In this document: positions 1 to 5,964 of the stretch, one piece after another
How positions within the stretch are numbered: the stretch's first letter is position 1
Layout: each line of letters opens with the position of its first letter
Assembly (NCBI GenBank): GCA_017549085.1
Contig: JAFYVO010000286.1
Location: forward strand, 1-8,569
Direction of reading: 5' to 3'
DNA: 8,569 bases
DNA from: Thermoguttaceae bacterium
Lineage (GTDB): Bacteria > Planctomycetota > Planctomycetia > Pirellulales > Thermoguttaceae
Notes under the pieces: generated by a model
The model's database searches: none
Seen by the model: only the letters and a program-made list of their open reading frames with translations
What the model was told of the DNA's origin: nothing
Made by a program: the position numbers and the translations under genes

Positions 1-1136
1 ATGTTGCCGCCGACTTCGCCCGCGAGGTAAATCCAGTGCGGAGACGCGTTAATGTTTTGGTCGACGAGGCCCAAATCGACGCGCTTGGCGATTTTCGGAT
101 AAGGAATCATCGCTTCTAAATAGAAGTCGTCGCGCGGTTTCCAAACGAGCCCGCCGACCGGAATCGTCTTCCAAGTTTCCGCCGCGGGGTTGTAATAAAC
201 GCCGAAAAGAAGGTTCGTCGTCGGATTAATTTTCCAAGCGGCGGCCGCGTAACCGTTGAAAAACCAAGCGTCCGACGCGCTCGAATGATAATCGGTGTTG
301 TAAAAGGCGTTAACGTTGACGTTGAACAACAGCCGTTCGTTGAGCGGAACGTAATATTGGAACGTCAGCCCTTGCGAGAAGAGCGAAAGTTTATCGTCAA
401 ACGGCGTCGGAAGGTTTTCCGGCGTCTCGATTTGCGTCCAGGCGAACGTCGGCGAAATTAAGAGCGGCGTTTGAACGGTTGGAAACGGGAGCCCAAGCGT
501 TACGTCGGCGCGCGTTTCGAGGAGACCGCAACGGACGGCGCCGACGTTGGCGACGCTCGACGCTTCGAAACCGACGCTTTGGAAGAGAGAGTTTCGGCCT
601 TCGCGAATCGCCGTCGACGCCCAACTCGTTGGACTGCGCGAAAAGTAAGGGTCGAGCTTAACCGATTCAACGTCGGAACTTGCGGCGGACGTCGGTTCCG
701 GGATAAGGGCGATTTCGGCGCTAACTTCCGGCGCGGAGAGGAGACCGAAGCGCGTCGCGTTCGTTTCCGGAATTTCGAAAATTTGGACTTCGCCGTCCGT
801 CGCCGCATCGGGGAGTCGGAACGGAGGGGCGCCGCCGCCGAGTCGGAACGGGGACGCGTCGGCGTCGATTTGGAAAGCGGACGCGACTTCGCCGAAGAGC
901 GAAGGAGCGTCTTCCGAAACGGGCGCGTCAAAATCGGCGAAGTCGGCGGAGGAAAGTTCGCCGTTGGAAAGGGGGAACGACGGCGGTTCCGTTTCGATAA
1001 GCGCCGGGGGAACGGGCGTTTGCGCCGCTCCGAACGCCGACGACGCGGCGCCGCAAAGGCCGAAGAAAACGGCGGAAAGAAGGAACGGGCGCGGCGAAAA
1101 TAAGGACGGAAACACGAGCGACGTTAAGGAAGGCAA
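1..1136 (-). CDS. Secreted beta-barrel-like envelope protein, paralogue of the next gene (3' end outside window)
   Basis: The minus strand is open from about position 1200 to the window edge, giving about 378 residues with the C-terminus missing. The N-terminus looks like a signal peptide: a hydrophobic run around residues 18-31 (FLLSAVFFGLCGAA) with likely cleavage at GAA|Q (residues 36-39). A proline/alanine-rich linker of about 150 residues follows, then a region of alternating beta-strand character. Around residues 328-334 it has GGLVWKP, then PYPK and GEVGGN, which line up with GGLIWRP, YPDPR and GEIGGG in the neighbouring gene, so the two are homologous. I associate this signature with planctomycete outer-membrane proteins, possibly the DUF6268 beta-barrel family; that name is from memory and unverified. 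No in-frame ATG precedes the signal peptide. I chose TTG at 1136; GTG at 1115 is the alternative. No clear ribosome-binding site is visible, so the start is uncertain. Confidence 0.8.
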   Translation of the reverse strand, partial: MPSLTSLVFPSLFSPRPFLLSAVFFGLCGAASSAFGAAQTPVPPALIETEPPSFPLSNGELSSADFADFDAPVSEDAPSLFGEVASAFQIDADASPFRLGGGAPPFRLPDAATDGEVQIFEIPETNATRFGLLSAPEVSAEIALIPEPTSAASSDVESVKLDPYFSRSPTSWASTAIREGRNSLFQSVGFEASSVANVGAVRCGLLETRADVTLGLPFPTVQTPLLISPTFAWTQIETPENLPTPFDDKLSLFSQGLTFQYYVPLNERLLFNVNVNAFYNTDYHSSASDAWFFNGYAAAAWKINPTTNLLFGVYYNPAAETWKTIPVGGLVWKPRDDFYLEAMIPYPKIAKRVDLGLVDQNINASPHWIYLAGEVGGN

Positions 1137-1173
1137 AACAATTGGAAAAAAAGGGAACGCGTTGCAACGGCGA

Positions 1174-1192
1174 ATTTTACCCGACGGTCGGG
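1174..1192 (-). promoter_or_regulatory. Possible -10 box with adjoining 13-bp palindrome upstream of the first envelope gene
   Basis: On the minus strand TAAAAT (1179-1174) matches the bacterial -10 consensus at five of six bases and lies about 38 bases before the TTG start at 1136. Directly upstream is a perfect palindrome, CCCGAC-C-GTCGGG (1192-1180), placed where a spacer or operator would sit. No good -35 box is visible at the normal distance. With a one-base centre it is unlikely to fold as an RNA hairpin, so a protein-binding site fits better than a terminator. This is inference from position only. Confidence 0.3.
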
Positions 1193-1276
1193 AGGAAAAG
1201 TCGCGATTTTTTTTAGGACGTTCAAGCGCGAAAAAAAACGTCGCGCGGCGAAAGGCGACGCTCGCGTCCGAGGCGG

Positions 1277-2536
1277 TTAAAATTTAAAGCCGGTTTTTAG
1301 GTAAACGGAGTCTTTCGGCTCGTACCAAACGCCTTGTTTGGAAACGAGCTTGCGCCCGAACGCGCCGCCGACTTCGAAACCGCCTATCGTTTTGTCGCAA
1401 ACGAACGTTACCCCGAGCCCGACGCGGTAGTCGTTGTAGTCGGTGTTGAACGTCTCGTCGCGATCTTCGATCAGCCAACGTCCGCCGCCGATTTCGCCGC
1501 CGATGTGAAACCACCACTCGGTTTCATTTAGCTTCGTAAGGTAACGCGACCAGCGCGGGTCCGGGTAAACGAGACGAAAGGTGTTCTTCTCGTTCGGACG
1601 CCAAATAAGCCCGCCGCTCGGAACGATTTTGTATTCGATGCGATCGTAATAAATGAGACCGCCGGTCGCCTTCACCTGTTTGGCGTCGTCGATCGGAAGC
1701 GCGCCCATCGCCCGTCCGCGGATGTACAACGCGTCGCAGTCGACTTTTTCGAACGACGACGCGACGCCGACCGAAACTTCGACCTGCACTTCTAAGTCGC
1801 GCAAATTGGTCGCGAAGAGGGTGGTGAGGCCGGCGTCGAAGGTCGACGCGGGCATTTTGAACGCCGTCGCCGGAACGTCCGATTGCGACCAATGGTTGTA
1901 TCGGAAACTTGGCGTCAACAAGAAAAAGCCGTTGTTCAGGCTGGTGCGCTCGCGCAGCGTTTCCCAAGGGAACGCGAAAAGGATTCGGCCTTCGACCTCG
2001 TGCATTCCGAGACCGTTCGAGCCGCCCTTGGGGACGAACATATACGCCGCGGAAATATCGTCGCGATATCTGAAGACTTTTTGAATCGTCGTCGCGTCGT
2101 CGTCGAGCGTCGGCGTAATCGGCGCAAATTCCGCGTCGTCTCCCGTTACCGGAGGGAGAACGAAGGGCGCGGAGGAACCGTAAACGGTCGATTCGCCGAT
2201 TTTCGACGCCGAGGTCGACGGAGAAAGGACGGGGGGAAGTTGGCCGCGCAAGACGAAGGGAGACCCAAGCGCGCCGGAAAACGCTTCGTCGAAAACGGCG
2301 TCCGTCGTCGCCGCGTCGGAGAGCGGAGCGACTAAGGAAACGTCGAGGCTCGGCGCGAGCGTCGCGACTTGCCAAACGCCGTTTTCGGCGGCGCGACGCG
2401 CCCAACTCGGAACGCTCGACGGTTCGGACGGTTGAGCGAACGCTCCGACGCCCTCGAAGAACGCGCCGAAGAAAGCGGCGACGGCAAGCGCGAACGCGGC
2501 GGTTCGTCGGGCTGCGATCGGGGAATAGCGGAGCAT
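1277..2536 (-). CDS. Secreted outer-membrane beta-barrel-like protein (419 aa, planctomycete family)
   Basis: Residues 1-34 form a clear signal peptide: arginines near the start (R3, R10, R11), a hydrophobic core (AAFALAVAAFFGAFF) and cleavage at AFA|Q. The mature part begins with a low-complexity Ser/Pro/Asp-rich linker to about residue 125. A strand-rich domain follows with GGLIWRP (308-314), YPDPRW, ETEWW and GEIGGGRW, then TDYNDYRVGLG, and the protein ends in KTGFKF. A C-terminal phenylalanine preceded by alternating hydrophobics is typical of outer-membrane barrels recognised by the BAM machinery. The signatures are those I associate with planctomycete outer-membrane proteins (possibly DUF6268); the function is unknown. 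It is a tandem paralogue of the gene 140 bases downstream. The start is ATG at 2536, because GAGG lies six bases before it; an upstream in-frame TTG at 2548 overlaps that ribosome-binding site and would add four residues. Confidence 0.85.
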   Translation of the reverse strand: MLRYSPIAARRTAAFALAVAAFFGAFFEGVGAFAQPSEPSSVPSWARRAAENGVWQVATLAPSLDVSLVAPLSDAATTDAVFDEAFSGALGSPFVLRGQLPPVLSPSTSASKIGESTVYGSSAPFVLPPVTGDDAEFAPITPTLDDDATTIQKVFRYRDDISAAYMFVPKGGSNGLGMHEVEGRILFAFPWETLRERTSLNNGFFLLTPSFRYNHWSQSDVPATAFKMPASTFDAGLTTLFATNLRDLEVQVEVSVGVASSFEKVDCDALYIRGRAMGALPIDDAKQVKATGGLIYYDRIEYKIVPSGGLIWRPNEKNTFRLVYPDPRWSRYLTKLNETEWWFHIGGEIGGGRWLIEDRDETFNTDYNDYRVGLGVTFVCDKTIGGFEVGGAFGRKLVSKQGVWYEPKDSVYLKTGFKF

Positions 2537-2542
2537 AATCGA

Positions 2543-2547
2543 CCTCA
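2543..2547 (-). promoter_or_regulatory. Ribosome-binding site that fixes the start at 2536
   Basis: On the minus strand TGAGG is followed by six bases and then ATG at 2536. The alternative TTG start at 2548 shares its last base with this site, and both cannot be used sensibly, so the ATG is preferred. It is one of the clearer Shine-Dalgarno sites in the window. Confidence 0.6.
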
Positions 2548-2610
2548 AAGCGTCGGCGCCCGGCGAAACGGGCTTAAAACGGGAATGGGAAACGCCGTCG
2601 TTTAGGGCCG

Positions 2611-2639
2611 CTGGAAAGTTCGCGTCGCGGCGCTATAAT
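2611..2639 (+). promoter_or_regulatory. Candidate promoter for birA
   Basis: TATAAT at 2634-2639 is a perfect -10 consensus. Seventeen bases upstream sits CTGGAA (2611-2616), a weak -35 with three of six matches. Transcription would begin near 2646, leaving a leader of about 55 bases before the birA ATG. The perfect -10 in otherwise GC-rich sequence is the main evidence. Confidence 0.5.
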
Positions 2640-2662
2640 AACGGGACGTCGGGGTATAACAA
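2635..2662 (-). promoter_or_regulatory. Candidate promoter for the envelope-protein gene, overlapping the birA promoter
   Basis: On the minus strand TTGTTA (2662-2657, four of six) and TATTAT (2640-2635, five of six) are separated by 16 bases. They face the gene starting at 2536, with a leader of about 90 bases. Its -10 box occupies nearly the same bases as the opposing birA -10 box, so the two polymerases could not bind at once. Confidence 0.4.
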
Positions 2663-2701
2663 ATTCGGCGCGAAACGTCAAGAGCAAAAAACGGAAGGAA
2701 A

Positions 2702-3331
2702 ATGGAAAGAAGAGAAATAAAACGGTTAAACGCCGAAGAAATCGCGCGCCAAACGGAAATCGCGGGCGCGTTTTGGTTGGAGACGGTCGGTTCGACGAAC
2801 GATTGGGCGAAAGATTGGATTCGAGCGGCCGACGCGTCGACGGCGACGCCGTTTTGGGTTGGCGCGGAGCGTCAAACGGCGGGGCGCGGGCGCGGCGATC
2901 ATACTTGGGCGGCTTGGAGCGGCGCGCTGACCTTTTCGCTGATCGCTCGTTGGCGCGACTTTCGACTGACTCGCCGGGAGAGCGCGGAGCTTTCGTTGCG
3001 GGTCGCGGAGGCGGTCGCGTCGACGGCTCGCGAGTTTGCGCCGAGCGCCGACGTTTGGGTGAAGCCGCCGAACGACGTTTACGTTCGCGACCGGAAGCTA
3101 GCCGGGATTTTGATCGAATCGCCGAACGCGGAGTTTGTCGTCGTCGGCGTTGGCGTCAACGTTGGGAATCGGTCGACCGACGCGCCGCCGGAGTTGCGGG
3201 AGCGCGTCGTTTCGTTGGCGGAGCTTGCCGACGAGAGGGCGGAAAACGCGTTCGACGTCGACGCGGTTCGAGCGGCGTTCGCGATTCGCGCCGTTCGACG
3301 GACGTTGCGTCGCGACGGCGAAAACGGTTAA
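2702..3331 (+). CDS. birA: Biotin--[acetyl-CoA-carboxylase] ligase, catalytic domain only
   Basis: The product would activate biotin with ATP and attach it to the biotin carrier protein of acetyl-CoA carboxylase in the cytoplasm. Family motifs occur in order: STN (31-33), QTAGRGR (58-64) of the adenylate-binding loop, KPPND (121-125) in place of the usual KWPND, RKLAGILIE (131-139) with the conserved lysine K132, and GVGVNV (149-154). At 209 residues it has no N-terminal DNA-binding helix-turn-helix, so it should not act as the biotin repressor. It also ends soon after the catalytic core, lacking most of the small C-terminal domain usual in this family. The loop after GRGR reads GDH where E. 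coli BirA has RGR. The start is ATG at 2702 with GGAAGGA just upstream. It is the only plus-strand gene here, divergent from the envelope gene and convergent with the protease. Confidence 0.9.
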   Translation: MERREIKRLNAEEIARQTEIAGAFWLETVGSTNDWAKDWIRAADASTATPFWVGAERQTAGRGRGDHTWAAWSGALTFSLIARWRDFRLTRRESAELSLRVAEAVASTAREFAPSADVWVKPPNDVYVRDRKLAGILIESPNAEFVVVGVGVNVGNRSTDAPPELRERVVSLAELADERAENAFDVDAVRAAFAIRAVRRTLRRDGENG

Positions 3332-3340
3332 ACGAACGCG

Positions 3341-3382
3341 AAAAAAAACGCCGCGTCGACGCGAACGGTCGAGCGCGGCGTT
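3341..3382 (-). terminator. Rho-independent terminator of the protease gene, in the convergent gap
   Basis: The arms 3347-3360 and 3368-3382 pair over 14 bases with one bulged G (3373) and a seven-base loop (3361-3367). Read on the minus strand, the stem is followed at once by eight Ts (3348-3341), the classic intrinsic terminator layout for transcripts leaving the protease gene, whose stop is at 3423. On the plus strand the hairpin follows the birA stop by 15 bases but has only a weak T-rich tail, so it may partly serve birA too. Confidence 0.8.
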
Positions 3383-3422
3383 GGGTTCGTTCGTTAAGAA
3401 AACGAGCGGAAATCGAGCGCGA

Positions 3423-5629
3423 TTAGAGCGCGAGACTTTGCGTTTGCAGCGCTTCGCAGTAGTCGCGGGTTAAGCGCAACGCTTCGTCGAGGTAGTAGTC
3501 GCGTTCGACGCCGGATTCGCCGTTGACGATTTCCTCCATTTTCTTCGTTTCTTCTTTGTTCGCGTCGAGTTTGTCGAGTTCCGCGAAGTATTTTTCGCGG
3601 TTAAGCGGCGTCGCTTTGCGGAGTTTGCTCGAGCGATAAAGCTCCATTTTTTCGACTTCTTTGCCGAAATCTTCCGACGCGGCGACGCGCGCCGCCGACT
3701 TTTTCGCGACCGATTCGACGACGCTCGGCGACGTCAAGTTGAATTTCGGGTAACGCGCCGGTTCGATTTTCGGGAACGTCAGCGGGTAATCGAGGTCGGA
3801 CTCCGCAATGTCTTCGAGGACGCTCGTGAATTGCGGCAGAACGACGTGCGACGGAACGCCCTGCAACTGCGGGGAAACGCCGCTCGGCAGGTAGAACCCT
3901 TGGATCGTTACCTTCATCGCGCCGTAATTCGGGGCTTCTCTCATCAGGGAACCGAAGAGAACGCTCGAAATTTCGTTCATACTTTGAACCGAGCCCTTGC
4001 CGTGCGTCGTTTCGTCGCCGACGATGAGGCCGCGCCCGTAATCGCGAATCGCGCCGGCGAAAATTTCGCTCGCGGACGCGCTCAGGCGGCTCGTCAAAAC
4101 GACGAGCGGCTTCTTCCAAACGACTTTCGGGTTCGGGTCGTTCAAGGAACGAGCGCGGTCGGCGCCGAGTTCGGACGGTTTCACTTGAACGACGGAGCCG
4201 GTTTCGATGAAAAGACCGGTCAGCGAAACGGCTTCCGGAAGCGAACCGCCGCCGTTGTAACGGAGGTCGAGAATGCAAGCGTCGACGTCTTTCGCGTTGA
4301 ACTCTTCAAGGTATTTTTCAACGTCGGTCGAGGAGCTGCGCCCGGCGTCGCCGCTGTTTTTCGCCTTCATATCGAGGTAAAAACTCGGAAGGTCGATGAC
4401 GCCGACTCGCAACGAGGCGACCGCGTCGGCCGGTTTCTTCGTTTCGGCGTCCGCTTCGTCGACGAGCTCGACCGTTCCGTCGGCCTTTTGATAGGCGACG
4501 AAGACGGCGCTCTGCGCGGCGGAGTCTTCGAGGTCGATCTTTTCGCGAACGATCGAGATAATCTTGCGTTTGCCGTCTTCGGAAACGACTTCCAAACGAA
4601 CGACGGAGCCGCCTTTGCCGCGGATTTGTCGACGACGTCGGTCAGCTTCATGTCGACGACGTCTTCGATTTCGCCGTCGAGGCCTTGGCCGACGCCGACG
4701 ATTTTGTCTTCGAGTTGGAGCTCGCCTTGTTTTTCGGCCGGGCTCCCTTTGACGATGCGCTTAACGATCGTGTAACCGTCGTCCCATTGGAGCGTCGCGC
4801 CGATCCCTTCGAGATTCAAGCTGATTTGAATCATAAAGTTTTCATAAGATTTCGGCGACATAAACGTCGTGTGCGGGTCGTAAGCGTTCGCGATCGCGGT
4901 CAGGTAAATTTCGAGGAGGTCGTCGTTCGACGTTTGAATGAAACGCTTTTGAAGGGTCGAATAACGGCGCTTGAGCTTGGAAATCGGGTCTTCGGCGCGT
5001 CCCGGGACGATTTGCGCGTTCGCGTCGTCGTTGGCGGTTTCGCTTTTTTCCTTCGCTTCGTCGCGCTTTTCCGCTTCGAGGGCGAGGAGTTCGAACTTAA
5101 CGCGGCGGCGCATACGGTCGACGACTTCCGCGGTGTTTTTCGAGTAATCGAGGCGTTCGGGCTCGCGGATGAATTCTTCGTCGACGGTGAAATCGAAGTT
5201 GTTTTCGTCGAGCATCTTTTGCGCGAGGGCGACCCGTTCGTCGACGCGTTGCAGGAAGCGATTGTACACGGCGAACGCGGCGTCGAGTTTTCCTTTTTTC
5301 GCTTCGAGGGCGCAGTTTTTCGCGAATTGCGCTTCAAATTCGTCGACGTCTTGGCGCGTCAAGTAAATTTTGGTCGGGTCGACCGCTTTCAAAAAGAGTT
5401 CGAAACCGCGTTCGGAAACGCCTTCGTCAATTTTCTTTTTCGAAACGTGTCGAATTTCAAGGAGCCGCGTAAAGTTGGTTGCGATCGAGCGGTCGCGAGC
5501 GTTCGGCGCGAGGGGCGCGATCGGTTCGTTCGTCGGCGTCGCCGCGAATCCGCAAACGGCGAGCGTTAACGAGAGGGTTAAAAATAACGACGCCAATCGA
5601 AATTTTTTCCCGGCGTAAATTTTAGTCAT
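3423..5629 (-). CDS. prc: Carboxy-terminal processing (tail-specific) protease, Prc/Tsp type, interrupted by a frameshift
   Basis: This is a periplasmic S41 serine protease that degrades or trims proteins from their C-termini. Restoring one base near 4626 gives 735 residues, against 682 in E. coli Prc. Layout: signal peptide (1-30); helical N-terminal domain to about 245; AYDPHT (249-254) and LNLEGIGA before a PDZ domain (about 262-350); RYNGGG (457-462); then the catalytic core with SASASE (serine S509), D520 and K535 in THGKG. The C-terminal Tsp domain ends with the YLDEA-type motif. Serine and aspartate are 11 apart as in E. coli; lysine is one residue further. The start is ATG at 5629, with AGGAAG four bases upstream. 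As sequenced, the gene is two overlapping open frames, 5629-4367 and 4595-3423: the first lacks the active site, the second lacks the signal peptide. Taken literally it is a pseudogene; an assembly error is equally possible. Confidence 0.88.
4624..4628 (-). other. Frameshift point inside prc
   Basis: On the minus strand the codons read GAC AAA TCC, and the correct protein then continues in another frame as RGKGGSVVRLEV. Inserting one A to give GAC AAA ATC restores DKIRGKGGS, the expected end of a Prc PDZ domain (E. coli-like DLIRGPKG). The change is therefore most simply a lost A in a run of four. No slippery heptamer of the X-XXY-YYZ kind is present, so programmed frameshifting is unlikely. 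Confidence 0.85.
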
Positions 5630-5838
5630 TCGACTTCCTTTGCGTTCAAGTTGGCCGATTTAGGGCGATTTTGGGAAGGTCGGACGCTCGTTGGGCGTCG
5701 CGACTCGCTTCTTCGTTGCCGCGAACGGCGTTTTCTTGCGTCGTCGGGCGAAATTTTCGACTTTTCCGACCGTTGGAGAGCGGCGTCGCGGCGATCGAAC
5801 GTTTTTTACGTCGCGGTCGTCGAGAAAAAGTCGCGGCG

Positions 5839-5868
5839 AGTATACCTTATTTCGGGGGCGCGACGCAA
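5839..5868 (-). promoter_or_regulatory. Candidate promoter for prc
   Basis: On the minus strand TTGCGT (5868-5863, three of six) and TATACT (5844-5839, five of six) are spaced by 18 bases. Transcription would start near 5832, giving an untranslated leader of roughly 200 bases before the prc ATG at 5629. The weak -35 and long leader make this tentative. Confidence 0.35.
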
Positions 5869-5910
5869 GAGAAATTTTGGCTTTTTTTGAGATTTTGTCG
5901 TTTTTACCTA

Positions 5911-5942
5911 CTTTCGGCGGAACGATTTCGCTCCGCCGAAAG
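5911..5942 (-). terminator. Hairpin after the symporter gene, terminator-like but without a T-run
   Basis: CTTTCGGCGGA (5911-5921) and its exact reverse complement (5932-5942) form an 11-bp stem with a ten-base loop, beginning 22 bases after the symporter stop codon. On the minus strand the stem is not followed by a T-tract, so it may block 3' decay or end transcription weakly and not be a classic intrinsic terminator. Confidence 0.5.
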
Positions 5943-5964
5943 GAAAATTTTCGCGGCGCCCGCG

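Larger units (their letters stand above)
5630..5964. other. Gene-free stretch between prc and the symporter gene
   Basis: About 335 bases between two minus-strand genes. Its symporter side holds a perfect 11-bp inverted repeat (5911-5942) and its middle holds AT-rich sequence with a promoter-like TATACT (5844-5839). Open frames on the plus strand cross it in all three frames, but they run into the symporter gene, have no family resemblance and differ in amino-acid make-up from the real proteins here, so I do not call them. The 200 bases next to prc would be its leader; I see no riboswitch or other recognised structure. Confidence 0.6.

Noticed and set aside
22..36. Possible lipoprotein signal in Prc (LAVC at residues 22-25, near 5566-5555)
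   Set aside because: The residue before the cysteine is valine, not G, A or S, so it is a poor lipobox. The ordinary signal peptide cleavage at FA|A or nearby fits better. (Coordinates in this entry are residue-scale placeholders; the bases are 5555-5566.)
471..1103. Long open plus-strand frame of 210 codons rich in arginine and glutamate
   Set aside because: It lies antisense to the first envelope gene, whose minus-strand translation has a signal peptide and homology to the neighbour. CG-ended codons on one strand leave few stops on the other, which explains it.
1226..1246. GCGCGA/TCGCGC inverted repeat between the two envelope genes as a terminator
   Set aside because: The stem is only six bases, the T-run lies in the loop, not after the stem, and such short CG-rich repeats are expected by chance here.
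4600..4640. Programmed -1 frameshifting in prc
   Set aside because: A -1 shift would restore the frame, but the site GAC AAA TCC has no slippery heptamer and no obvious downstream structure; Prc is not known to be recoded.
3831..5569. Open plus-strand frames of about 300 codons across the protease gene
   Set aside because: They are antisense shadows of prc: no family motifs, arginine-rich composition, and the minus strand encodes a clear S41 protease throughout.
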